Shown: in pieces, positions 1-7,051 of the stretch
Position numbering within the stretch: the stretch's first letter is position 1
How the letters are laid out: the number at the start of each line of letters is the position of its first letter
Assembly: GCA_964577995.1 (NCBI GenBank)
Contig: CAZOBP010000026.1
Coordinates: 1-24,515 of the forward strand
Direction of reading: 5' to 3'
DNA length: 24,515 nucleotides
Source of the DNA: JAUVXJ01 sp964577995
GTDB taxonomy: Bacteria; Chloroflexota; Anaerolineae; UBA7937; B3-Chlor
Notes under the pieces: model-generated
Databases searched by the model: none
Told to the model about the DNA's origin: nothing
Seen by the model: the letters and a program-made list of their open reading frames with translations, nothing else
Program-made: the position numbers and the translations under genes

Positions 1-26
1 AACGCTTGAAGGAGAGAGAGGAGATC

Positions 27-872
27 ATGATCAAGATAGTGACGGACACAACGTGCGACCTGCCTCCGGCTATGGTGGAGGAGTACGACATCACCGTCGT
101 GCCTATCAACATCCAGTTCGGCACAGATGAGTACCAGGAGGGTGTCGATCTGGACTGGGACCTCTTCTACCGCAAGATCGAGGAGACGGGACTTCTGCCC
201 ACCTCCGCACAGCCATCGATAGGTGCGTTCGCGGAGACCTACCGCCGCTTGGCGAGGGAGGGTGCTGACGCCATCATCTCCACTCACGTGACCAGCAAGC
301 TGAGTGGCACATACCAATCGGCGTTTCAGGCTGCCAAGGAGGTGAAAGATGAGGTGAAGGTCTACGCGCACGATAGTCTGGCCGGGGCTCCCGCCCTGGG
401 CCTGGCATGCGTGGAAGCATCGCGGATGGCTCGGGCCGGGAACACCGCCGAGGAAATAGTCGCGCGCCTGGACGAGATCAGGTCTCGCATAAACGTACTG
501 CTGGTGCTGGAGAATCTCGAGTATCCGCGGAAGAGTGGACGCGTGGGAGGATTGAGCGCGGCCCTGGGCTCTCTCCTCAAGATGAAGCCGATTGTCACGC
601 TGAAGGATGGATTGCTGGAGACGGTAGAGACGGTCAGAACGCGGAAGAAATCCCTGGATCGCTTGGTGGAGCTCGCGGAGGAGAGGGTGGACACCACGGT
701 CCCCATAAACATGGGCGTCATACATGCCAGGGCCCCCGAAGTAGGGCACGAGATGTACTCAAGGGTGACTGAGAGATTCAACTGCAAGGATTCTTATGTG
801 ATCGAGTTGTGTGCATCGCTGACGGTGCACTTCGGACCTGGCGTCATTGGATTGTGCTTCTATGAGGTGTGA
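27..872 (+). CDS. DegV family fatty-acid-binding protein
   Basis: A 281-residue DegV-fold protein. Members bind a single long-chain fatty acid and, in some bacteria, present it to a fatty acid kinase (FakB role). The N-terminus MIKIVTDTTCDLP is the usual first strand and loop. LPTSAQPS near residue 58 and SKLSGTYQSA near 90 are family signatures, with the serines and threonines lining the lipid head-group pocket. The C-terminus (TVHFGPGVIGL) is the normal DegV ending, so the gene is complete. An ATG at 27 is chosen because a purine-rich GGAGAGAGAGGAG tract lies just upstream; a TTG at 6 would add seven charged residues not typical of the family. No FakA partner is visible in the window. The family call is firm; the ligand and partner are inferred. 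Confidence 0.93.
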   Translation: MIKIVTDTTCDLPPAMVEEYDITVVPINIQFGTDEYQEGVDLDWDLFYRKIEETGLLPTSAQPSIGAFAETYRRLAREGADAIISTHVTSKLSGTYQSAFQAAKEVKDEVKVYAHDSLAGAPALGLACVEASRMARAGNTAEEIVARLDEIRSRINVLLVLENLEYPRKSGRVGGLSAALGSLLKMKPIVTLKDGLLETVETVRTRKKSLDRLVELAEERVDTTVPINMGVIHARAPEVGHEMYSRVTERFNCKDSYVIELCASLTVHFGPGVIGLCFYEV

Positions 873-927
873 AGGCAGCGGCGAGTCGTGAGTCCGTCAT
901 CTGCGGATGAGGTTGGGTGTGTCTGCT

Positions 928-1254
928 ATGAGCACGAAACTTGACAGGAAGTGGATAGCCAGTCTCCCGGCAGAAGAGGAGATCGACGGGTCTCTGGCGC
1001 GATTCTGTGGAGAGGTCGAAGGGGCCTTTGTGCCGGTGCAACCGCGACCGGCTTTCAGAGAGCATCTCGGGGATGGCCTACAGCAGACGATGCGCCACAA
1101 GGCGAACCTGCGTGTCGCTCAGCCGGGGGGGCGTCGTCGCTGGGCCCTGATCGCCGGCGCAACCGTGGGCTCTCTGATTCCCCTCTGCGGCGTGGCGGCC
1201 TACCTTCTGCGCTCGCGGCTCGTGGAGAAGCCTCAACATGCCGTGTCCCCGTAA
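928..1254 (+). CDS. Small single-helix membrane protein, unknown function
   Basis: I do not recognise a named family. The 108-residue product has a charged, soluble N-terminal part (about 1-73), an Arg-rich stretch GGRRRW near 73-78, one hydrophobic helix (about 79-100, ALIAGATVGSLIPLCGVAAYLL) and a short Arg/Lys-containing tail. By the positive-inside rule the N-terminal part is probably cytoplasmic. The layout resembles small anti-sigma-like or membrane-anchor proteins, but no zinc motif or other diagnostic residue is seen. It lies 55 bases after the degV stop on the same strand and could be cotranscribed. The start is uncertain: an ATG at 907 would add seven residues, and neither ATG has a strong ribosome binding site. 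Codon usage resembles the neighbours. Confidence 0.6.
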   Translation: MSTKLDRKWIASLPAEEEIDGSLARFCGEVEGAFVPVQPRPAFREHLGDGLQQTMRHKANLRVAQPGGRRRWALIAGATVGSLIPLCGVAAYLLRSRLVEKPQHAVSP

Positions 1255-1296
1255 AGTAGCCTGCGTCTTGGCGGTGGCTACGTGAGTGACCGCGGC

Positions 1297-1311
1297 CCGC
1301 CATCGTGGCGG
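1297..1311. terminator. Possible bidirectional hairpin between convergent genes
   Basis: A perfect six-base-pair stem (CCGCCA / TGGCGG) with a TCG loop sits between the ends of the small membrane protein gene and the flavoprotein gene. No T-tract follows on either strand, so an intrinsic terminator is only a guess from position. A second pairing, GCGGT (1271-1275) with ACCGC (1289-1293), could extend the structure. Confidence 0.25.
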
Positions 1312-1325
1312 CGCCGAGTCCACCA

Positions 1326-2486
1326 CTAGCGAAGAGCAGAGAGCAGCAATCTGGGGGCGTTCTTCAGGAGATCGCCGCACAGTTGCTCGAAGCTGGAGCG
1401 GCCATAGATGACGTCTGCCATTCCCGACTGGCCCATCGGGCTGGTGACGAAGAAACGATAGGAAAGACGAGGTAGTCGATAGAGCAGGCCGGCCAGGCGG
1501 CGGGCGTATCGCAAGTCCCGCGTTATCTCCGCGTTGATCTGCGCGGAGTAGGATGACAGATCACCGGTCCCGTGCCGCAGGGCTCGATAGATGACATCGG
1601 CAGCGATTTTCGCGCTCCTCACTGCATAGTAGATGCCCTCACCGGTGAGTGGTTCCGCCAACCCTGCGGCATCTCCTGCTAGCAGGACTCGTCCCTTGTG
1701 CAGAACCCGGTCCACTCCTCCCAAGGGCACAAGGTGCCCTCTGGCTTTCACCTGGCTGGGGTCACATCTCAGCCCTAGCAGCTCCATCAGGCTGAACAGG
1801 GAAGCTTTCAGGCTTGTGGCTCTTCCCCAGAAGCTGCCCACACCAACTGAGAGGACCTCCTTCTTGGGGAAAACCCAGCCGTATCCTCTGGGAACCGAGC
1901 CGAAATCGAAGTGAACACATCCTAGTCGCGCTTCTAGCACGTCTGGCGGGGCCTCCATCTCGGTCTCCAGGGCGACCGCGGCGCGACGCTGGCCCCGTAA
2001 GCCGCTGCTGCGGGCCACCACACCATTGGCGCCATCCGCTCCTATCACCACTGAGCAGCGGAACTCTCCGCCAGGGGTCCTCACGATTGCGCCCGTGCTC
2101 TGCGACTCTATCCCTCTGACCTTTTCCCCGTCAAGAACCTGAGCGCCGGCCGTTGCGGCCTCCTGGAGGATGAGATAGTCGAACTTGTCCCGCATCACGG
2201 TCCAGCCCACCACCTCTCCGAAGTCGAAAACTACCGGTGATCGGCCTTTGAACGTGCATTTGCCCCTGGTTATTGCCGACTCGTAGACCGAGGTCAAATC
2301 GAAATCGAGCAACTGGACCGTCTTCAGGGTCAAGCCACCGGCGCAGACCTTGCATCGGGGCAGCTTCTCCTTTTCCAGCACCACGACGTCGAGGCCTCTG
2401 CGAGCGAGCTCGTACGCGGCCGTTCCCCCCGCAGGCCCGCCCCCTACGACCACTACGTCGCTTCTCGTCGTGGTCACGGTCACCAC
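1326..2486 (-). CDS. Geranylgeranyl reductase family FAD-dependent oxidoreductase
   Basis: A 386-residue flavoprotein of the geranylgeranyl-reductase (GGR/ChlP) branch, which saturates isoprenoid double bonds in lipid tails, chlorophyll or quinone side chains. Visible motifs are the dinucleotide-binding GGGPAGG at 15-21; the family motif PRCKVCAGG at 43-51; GADGANG at 149-154; the substrate-side YGWVFPK at 202-208; and the second FAD motif GDAAGLAEPLTGEGI at 271-285. It is the last gene of the long minus-strand operon. Its GTG start overlaps the dgkA stop (GTGGTGA), so translation is probably coupled; a second GTG follows three bases later. In a bacterium without archaeal lipids the likely substrates are menaquinone or polyprenyl chains. 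That is inference, supported only by its position beside a DgkA-type polyprenol/lipid kinase. Confidence 0.88.
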   Translation of the reverse strand: MVTVTTTRSDVVVVGGGPAGGTAAYELARRGLDVVVLEKEKLPRCKVCAGGLTLKTVQLLDFDLTSVYESAITRGKCTFKGRSPVVFDFGEVVGWTVMRDKFDYLILQEAATAGAQVLDGEKVRGIESQSTGAIVRTPGGEFRCSVVIGADGANGVVARSSGLRGQRRAAVALETEMEAPPDVLEARLGCVHFDFGSVPRGYGWVFPKKEVLSVGVGSFWGRATSLKASLFSLMELLGLRCDPSQVKARGHLVPLGGVDRVLHKGRVLLAGDAAGLAEPLTGEGIYYAVRSAKIAADVIYRALRHGTGDLSSYSAQINAEITRDLRYARRLAGLLYRLPRLSYRFFVTSPMGQSGMADVIYGRSSFEQLCGDLLKNAPRLLLSALR

Positions 2487-2866
2487 CCGAGGAGGCGCAG
2501 GAGGGGTGGCCCGAGGACTAGTAGTCCTACGACAACCGCTGCTATGGACGAGGCCAGCACCGCACCGGCGGCGACATCCTTGGCCTGCCTGGCCAGCGGA
2601 TGGTACTCTTCGGTCACCAGGTCGATCGCTGTCTCTACTACAGTGTTGAACAACTCAGAGACGAATACGAAGCCGATAGTCAGGGTCAAGACGGCGAACT
2701 CGACGGGGTCGAGCTTCAGAGCCACGCCGAGGATGACTACTACCAGGGCGATCGAGACGTGGATACGCGCATTCCTCTGCGTGCGCAAGGCGTGCCCCAG
2801 GCCGGCAAAGGCGTGCTGGAAGCTCTCGATCAAGGTGCTTGGCTGGGTCCGCATACGATTATCCAC
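2480..2866 (-). CDS. dgkA: DgkA-type diacylglycerol/undecaprenol kinase
   Basis: A 128-residue integral membrane kinase of the small DgkA family, which phosphorylates diacylglycerol or, in Gram-positive-type members, undecaprenol. The N-terminal amphipathic segment contains TQRNARIHVSIA (29-40), the usual RN-x-R-x-H motif. Three membrane helices follow (about 38-52, 57-73, 99-120). The catalytic signature SELFNTVVETAID (70-82) keeps both glutamates (E71, E78), the Asn (N74) and the final Asp (D82), and AKDVAAGAV near 95-103 is the conserved start of helix three. The gene lies 58 bases after ybeY, the order known from PgpH-YbeY-DgkA clusters in Firmicutes. Start is GTG at 2866; an ATG at 2854 is also possible, and neither has a strong ribosome binding site. 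Substrate preference cannot be read from the sequence. Confidence 0.9.
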   Translation of the reverse strand: MDNRMRTQPSTLIESFQHAFAGLGHALRTQRNARIHVSIALVVVILGVALKLDPVEFAVLTLTIGFVFVSELFNTVVETAIDLVTEEYHPLARQAKDVAAGAVLASSIAAVVVGLLVLGPPLLRLLGW

Positions 2867-2924
2867 TAGCCGGCTGGCCTTGTGCGGTCGAGGAATCCAC
2901 GGGACCTGTCATGCCCTTGTAGAG

Positions 2925-3392
2925 TCATTCCCCGTTCCCATGGAAGGTCCGAACCATGGCTTCCTGCCGCCTCCACATAGCTTCGCGCTCTTCCTGACTC
3001 TGGTCATCGTATCCAAGAAGATGCAAGACCCCATGGACTACCAAACGGTCCAACTCCTCCACTACGGAGTGGCCGTGATCGGCGGCTTGGGCTACGGCGC
3101 GAGGATAGGAGACCACGATGTCACCCAGGTGAGGAGGCACAGATGGTGGAGACACGAACCCGTCTGTGCCCCCGCCAGGTGGGAAGGCGAGGACGTCTGT
3201 GGAGCTGTCTTGTCCGCGATACCGAAGGTTCAGTTCCCTGATGGTGCCATCATTGGTGATGAGCAATCCGATCGTGGCTGGTTCGTCGAACCTTTCCTCT
3301 CTGATCGTGCTCAAGACCAGCTCATTCAGATGCTCGGTATCTGCCTTGCCCTCTAGCTGGGGATCGGTTTGAACGCTGAGCTCGATCTGCAA
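2925..3392 (-). CDS. ybeY: YbeY endoribonuclease / 16S rRNA maturation factor
   Basis: YbeY is a metal-dependent RNase acting in 16S rRNA 3'-end maturation and ribosome quality control. The 155-residue product has the expected length, the RELNLRYRGQDSSTDVLAFP block (52-71) and the metal-site block HGVLHLLGYDD (120-130). The first two histidines (H120, H124) are present, but the usual third ligand of HGxLHLxGYDH is Asp130. The start is TTG at 3392, preceded by AAGGA, and the encoded MQIELSVQ is the normal first strand. This start lies inside pgpH, giving a 71-base overlap in a different frame. Co-occurrence with pgpH and dgkA supports the identification. Confidence 0.92.
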   Translation of the reverse strand: MQIELSVQTDPQLEGKADTEHLNELVLSTIREERFDEPATIGLLITNDGTIRELNLRYRGQDSSTDVLAFPPGGGTDGFVSPPSVPPHLGDIVVSYPRAVAQAADHGHSVVEELDRLVVHGVLHLLGYDDQSQEEREAMWRRQEAMVRTFHGNGE

Positions 3393-5511
3393 CTCTATCC
3401 TTTTTTCCTTGTTCCTGCAAAGGATCCTCTGGGTACTTGATGCGTGGGTGGTAGATCCCTTGCAGGATGTTCACAAAGGTCTCCTTGATCCTCTGTAGGT
3501 CGCGCAGTGTCAGGTCGCTGTCGTCGAGCTGGCCGTCGTCTACCCGGGCCCGGATGAGAGCATCAACGAGTTCCTCGATCTCCTCCACCGAGCGTGGACG
3601 ATCGGCTCGCGAGGCAGCTTCGGCCTCGTCAGCCAGCATGAGAATGGCCGCTTCGCGGGTGTGTGGGCGCGGCCCCGGGTAGCGAAACCGTTCCTCCTGT
3701 GCATGTTGAGCGCCATTGCTTTGCTCACAAGCTCGGCGGAAGAAGTAGCTAGACACGGCCGTCCCGTGGTGCTGAGGGATGAAGTCCTGTATCTCCTCTG
3801 GCAATCCGTATTTCCTGGCTAGCTGTAGTCCGTCCTTCACGTGCGAGATGATAATCTGGGCGCTCGTCTCGGGATCCAGCCGGTCGTGAGGGTTCTCTCC
3901 GTCGGTCTGATTCTCGGTGAAGAAATAGGGCCTCAGCATCTTGCCAATGTCGTGGTAGTACGCTCCGACTCGCGCCAGCAACGAGTTGGCACCTACCGCC
4001 TGTGCTGCCTGTTCGGCAAGATTGCCCACCATGAGACTGTGATGGTAGGTCCCGGGCGCTTTCAGCAACAGTTCACGCAGGAGAGGGTGGGTGGGACGTC
4101 CCAGCTCCAAGAGTTGAAGCGACGTTGTGATGTTGAGCAAGTTGCTGAAGAGAAAGAAGCCGCCCAGTGTGAGGCTCATGGTGAGAACAGCGTTGGCCAC
4201 GCCGGCACCCGCGATCTGGAGTGTGCCAAGGATGTCGTGATCCTGCTCCAGGACTCGAAAGACGAGGACAACGCCCAGATTGCTGAGGGCCCCATACACT
4301 CCTGCCCAGAGGAAGGCGTTGAGTCTCTCGATACGCCAGAGCCTCAGCGACGATACAACCCCTCCAGCAAACGCGTAGATGGAGAACTCCAGAGACCCGC
4401 CTGCTATGAAACCGATCAGCGGGCTGAGTATAGCTGTGAGGACGATGGCGATCTCCGTATCGACGAGCGCTGTCAAGAGCATGGAGATGGCGGCGAAGGG
4501 AAACAGATAGCCCAGCACAACGTGACCCGGGATCATCAGTTTAGCCGCGAGGATCGCCACTGTGGAGAACACACCCAGGAGGAGCATGTCGCGCCAGTTG
4601 CCCCAGAACGTCGGGTGAAGGGTGGTCAGATACAGGGCCAGGATGAAGGTCAGCAACGAGGTGAAGAGGACCCTGACCACTATGTCGCGCCATTCTATGC
4701 GCGGCTGGAGCAGTCCTAGCTTCACCAGAGCCTCCCAGACGACCGGGTCGGCCACCTCGCCTTCACGGACGATGATCTCGCCCTCCTCTAGAGTGATGTA
4801 GACGGGCTCAACTGCCTGACGAGCCTCGACGCGGGCCTCCTCCGTCGCAGCGGGGTTAGGGAAGCTGTTGGGGACCATGAAGCTGCGCACCCACGTCTCG
4901 ACCAGAGCAGCTTGTGGCTCTGAGAGCTGAGGTTCGAAAACGCGGAGCTGATCTCGTAGCTTTTCCAGTTGGTCGCTACGGATCTCCTGTCCTTGGACCT
5001 CAGCCAGAACCTCCAGGCTCTTGGTGACCACCTCATCCCACTGCGCTTCATCCAGGTCGAGGGAGTCAGCGACGGCCGTGGGGGACAGGTCTATGCCCGC
5101 TATCGCCCGGACTAGCTCCGTCTTCACCTCTGCAGAGGCATAGGGATCGTAGCGGACGGCCGACACGTACTCGAAGATCCTCCGTGCGTGATCGATCTGC
5201 TGCCGAGCGATTGCGGTGTCCGTCGGGTCGTAGTCATAGATCTCGTCTACGGCTATCTCGGCTTGGTCACGCGCGGCCCCTGTCTCGGTGTCGCTAACGT
5301 ACGTGATTCTGCTGGGGGCGCGGATGTCATAGGGGCTGACATCTCCGACCTCGAGGTATACCTGACTTGGTAGGAACTGGAAGCTGAGTATGAAGCTCCA
5401 AGTCACCACCAGGAGAAGGCAGAAGATGAGGACGCGAAAGATCCTCCTCGTGGTCAGTCTTTCCCTTGGCCCGCCTGCCTCTGGTAACGCTTCGCTCCAG
5501 CCTGAGGACAT
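3322..5511 (-). CDS. pgpH: PgpH-type 7TM-HD cyclic-di-AMP phosphodiesterase
   Basis: A 729-residue membrane phosphohydrolase of the 7TMR-HDED/HD family; characterised members hydrolyse c-di-AMP. There is one N-terminal helix (about 24-44), an extracytoplasmic domain (about 50-270), a run of membrane helices (about 276-465) and a cytoplasmic HD domain. Metal-binding residues are visible in GTYHHSL (487-493), YYHDIGKM (518-525; H520, D521), IISHVKDG (554-561) and PQHHGT (579-584). The ATG at 5511 has AGGAT just upstream. The conserved HD domain ends near IYHPRIKYPEDP (686-697); the last 25 or so residues are basic, non-conserved in appearance and overlap ybeY. An A6 slippery sequence marks the start of that tail. 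The gene implies c-di-AMP signalling, although no cyclase is seen here. Confidence 0.92.
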   Translation of the reverse strand: MSSGWSEALPEAGGPRERLTTRRIFRVLIFCLLLVVTWSFILSFQFLPSQVYLEVGDVSPYDIRAPSRITYVSDTETGAARDQAEIAVDEIYDYDPTDTAIARQQIDHARRIFEYVSAVRYDPYASAEVKTELVRAIAGIDLSPTAVADSLDLDEAQWDEVVTKSLEVLAEVQGQEIRSDQLEKLRDQLRVFEPQLSEPQAALVETWVRSFMVPNSFPNPAATEEARVEARQAVEPVYITLEEGEIIVREGEVADPVVWEALVKLGLLQPRIEWRDIVVRVLFTSLLTFILALYLTTLHPTFWGNWRDMLLLGVFSTVAILAAKLMIPGHVVLGYLFPFAAISMLLTALVDTEIAIVLTAILSPLIGFIAGGSLEFSIYAFAGGVVSSLRLWRIERLNAFLWAGVYGALSNLGVVLVFRVLEQDHDILGTLQIAGAGVANAVLTMSLTLGGFFLFSNLLNITTSLQLLELGRPTHPLLRELLLKAPGTYHHSLMVGNLAEQAAQAVGANSLLARVGAYYHDIGKMLRPYFFTENQTDGENPHDRLDPETSAQIIISHVKDGLQLARKYGLPEEIQDFIPQHHGTAVSSYFFRRACEQSNGAQHAQEERFRYPGPRPHTREAAILMLADEAEAASRADRPRSVEEIEELVDALIRARVDDGQLDDSDLTLRDLQRIKETFVNILQGIYHPRIKYPEDPLQEQGKKDRVADRAQRSNRSPARGQGRYRASE
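3400..3406 (-). other. In-frame A-AAA-AAG slippery heptamer at the pgpH/ybeY junction
   Basis: On the minus strand the pgpH codons GGA AAA AAG form the heptamer A-AAA-AAG in the correct phase for -1 slippage. After a -1 shift the next codons are GGA and TAG, and this TAG ends two bases before the TTG start of ybeY. Adding one A to the tract would put pgpH on the same stop. An AGGA lies about six bases upstream of the heptamer. Whether slippage, a recent indel or a base-calling error is involved cannot be told from one sequence. Confidence 0.4.
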
Positions 5512-5546
5512 GCTATCCTGGCACCATCAAGTTCCAGTTACGCAAG

Positions 5547-5566
5547 GGAGCGCCCACGAGCGCTCC
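5547..5566. terminator. Perfect 7-bp hairpin between yqeY and pgpH
   Basis: GGAGCGC and GCGCTCC form a perfect seven-base-pair stem with a six-base loop, about 58 bases after the yqeY stop and 36 bases before the pgpH start. There is no T-tract behind it on the minus strand, so it is not a classical intrinsic terminator. It could be an RNA processing or attenuating stem inside the operon. The 112-base gap holding it is the largest gap inside this operon. Confidence 0.35.
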
Positions 5567-5623
5567 ACGTCGGTCTTCCATGGTTCGAGCCCTCCTGGAG
5601 AGAGGCTCCTGCTGGCGGATGGA

Positions 5624-6076
5624 TCACGCCCTCTCACTCAGAATCGCCTGGACCATGGCACTAACCACCTGACCGTCGGCCTTGCCCTTGAGCTGCGGCA
5701 TTAGCACCCGCATCACGTCGCCCATCTGTGCCATGCTGGTGGCTCCGACCTCGGCGATCACTGCGCGAGCCTGGGCTTCGATTTCCTCCTCTGACGATTG
5801 CGCGGGCAGGTACTCCATGAGGATGCTGAGTTCGTCTTCCTCCTGGGTGACCAGGTCGTCGCGGCCACCCTCAGCGAATTGGGCCGCGGATTCGCGCCTT
5901 TGTTTCGCCTCCTTCGAGAGTACCCCGAGCACCCCGCTATCGTCAAGCTCTTCGCCTTTGGCTATCTCTGCGTTGTGGATGGAGGCCAGGGCAAGCCGGA
6001 GAGTGGTCTTGCGCGGTTCGTCCTTGTTGCGCAGGGCCTCTTTGAGGTCTTGTTCGAGTTTCTGCTTCAGTCCCAT
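5624..6076 (-). CDS. yqeY: GatB/YqeY domain protein
   Basis: A 150-residue stand-alone YqeY-domain protein. The domain is related to the tRNA-binding tail of the GatB amidotransferase subunit, but the function of free YqeY is not settled. MGLKQKLEQDLKEALRNKDE at the N-terminus is the typical opening helix. The rest shows the family pattern, including EEDELSILMEYLPAQ (about 79-93), the MGDVMRVLMPQLKGKADG block (about 118-135) and the terminal AMVQAIL helix. Full length, complete, with GGAG a few bases before the ATG. It follows the DUF355 gene by 51 bases. In many bacteria yqeY follows rpsU; no rpsU is present here. Confidence 0.92.
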   Translation of the reverse strand: MGLKQKLEQDLKEALRNKDEPRKTTLRLALASIHNAEIAKGEELDDSGVLGVLSKEAKQRRESAAQFAEGGRDDLVTQEEDELSILMEYLPAQSSEEEIEAQARAVIAEVGATSMAQMGDVMRVLMPQLKGKADGQVVSAMVQAILSERA

Positions 6077-6127
6077 TGCCTCTCCTGATTCTTCGTACGA
6101 TGACTGTGGCCGACCACGCCAACCGTG

Positions 6128-6610
6128 TCAGAGCTTGTAGCCGATCTTGCGCAGGAACTCCTTGCGCTGCGTCACATCGTCCTCGGTCTCGATGCCCTTG
6201 GACTTGAGACCGTCGACAACTCCGACCACACCTCGGCCCAGTTCTGTTTCCACCAAGACGACCTCCACCGGGTTCGCCGTCGCACAGAAGATCGAACAGA
6301 CCTCGGGAACTTGTTTGATGGCTCCCAATACGTTGACGGGAAAGGCAGCTCTGAGCAGTATGATGAAGGTGTGGCCTGCTGAGAGCGCGTAGGCGTTGTC
6401 CTGGGCGAGTTTCGCCAACTCGCTGTCGTTTCCACTGACGCGGACTAGGCAAGGGCCTGAGGCCTCGCAGAAAGCTACACCGAACTTGATGCCCGGCACT
6501 GCGTTGACCATCGCCTCGTGGAGGTCCTCGACCGTCTTGATGAAATGCGACTGGCCAAGGATAACATTGCTGTCTTCCGGCTTCTCAATCTTGACCAACA
6601 GCATGTCCAT
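6128..6610 (-). CDS. Adenosine-specific kinase (DUF355 family)
   Basis: A 160-residue protein of the DUF355/Adenosine_kin family, small enzymes described as adenosine-specific kinases and found mostly in archaea and deep-branching bacteria. Recognisable blocks are FGVAFCEASGPCLVRVSGND (spanning about 43-62), AYALSAGHTFIILLRAAFP, QVPEVCSIFCATANPVEVV and the Gly-rich GRGVVGVVDG. An ATG at 6610 is preferred because GGGAGGT lies nine bases upstream; the ATG at 6628 would place that ribosome binding site inside the gene and add six residues. It sits 19 bases after the HIT gene, so both nucleotide-handling genes are probably cotranslated from one message. The family match is clear; biochemical activity is assumed from the family. 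Confidence 0.85.
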   Translation of the reverse strand: MDMLLVKIEKPEDSNVILGQSHFIKTVEDLHEAMVNAVPGIKFGVAFCEASGPCLVRVSGNDSELAKLAQDNAYALSAGHTFIILLRAAFPVNVLGAIKQVPEVCSIFCATANPVEVVLVETELGRGVVGVVDGLKSKGIETEDDVTQRKEFLRKIGYKL

Positions 6611-6629
6611 GTGGAATCGACCTCCCATC

Positions 6630-6998
6630 CTAGGTCATTTCGTCCTTCCAGCGCAAGGCCATGCCCTCTGGCTGCATGGACTTGCCGCCCAGGAGGTGCA
6701 GATGTGAATGGTCTATCATCTGACCCGCATCGGGACCTGTGTTGATGACAAGCCGGTAGCCTTTGCCTGCTATTCCCGCGGCCTCTGCGAGGGCGTGCGC
6801 TTTCGAGAACATCCTGACCAGCACTGAGCCGTCTGTGTCGAGAAACTCCTTCGCCGTGGAGACATGCTCATTGGGAACGATGAGAATGTGAGTGGGTGCC
6901 TGAGGGCTGATGTCACGGAAGGCCGTGATTATCTCGTCTTGGTACAGGACATCACTCTCGCTCTTGCCCCCCACTATGCGGCAGAAGACACAACTCAT
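6630..6998 (-). CDS. HIT family nucleotide hydrolase (HINT-like)
   Basis: A 122-residue histidine-triad protein; HINT-type members hydrolyse purine nucleoside phosphoramidates and related adenylyl conjugates. The N-terminal MSCVFCRIV provides the CxxC of the HINT zinc site, and the catalytic triad is DHSHLHLLGG (96-105; H97, H99, H101). The segment SPQAPTHILIVPNEH (31-45) is the usual central strand. An ATG at 6998 with AAGGGA upstream is chosen; the open frame continues 88 codons further upstream, but that part overlaps the acyl-CoA dehydrogenase gene and resembles no protein. It sits between the beta-oxidation genes and the DUF355 kinase. Substrate is not predictable from sequence. Confidence 0.93.
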   Translation of the reverse strand: MSCVFCRIVGGKSESDVLYQDEIITAFRDISPQAPTHILIVPNEHVSTAKEFLDTDGSVLVRMFSKAHALAEAAGIAGKGYRLVINTGPDAGQMIDHSHLHLLGGKSMQPEGMALRWKDEMT

Positions 6999-7051
6999 TC
7001 CCGATCCCTTCTGGAGGCACATGGTTCGGGTGCTACATTGGTGCGGACAGC

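Noticed and set aside
2544..3356. A 270-codon plus-strand open frame opposite dgkA and ybeY
   Set aside because: Antisense to two recognisable genes, and the translation resembles no protein family.
3841..4719. A 292-codon plus-strand open frame within pgpH
   Set aside because: Polar, repetitive His/Glu/Gln composition typical of the complement of a membrane-protein gene.
5575..5615. GGTTCGAGCC, resembling a tRNA T-arm
   Set aside because: The flanking bases do not pair as a T-stem, and no acceptor, D or anticodon arms can be formed around it.
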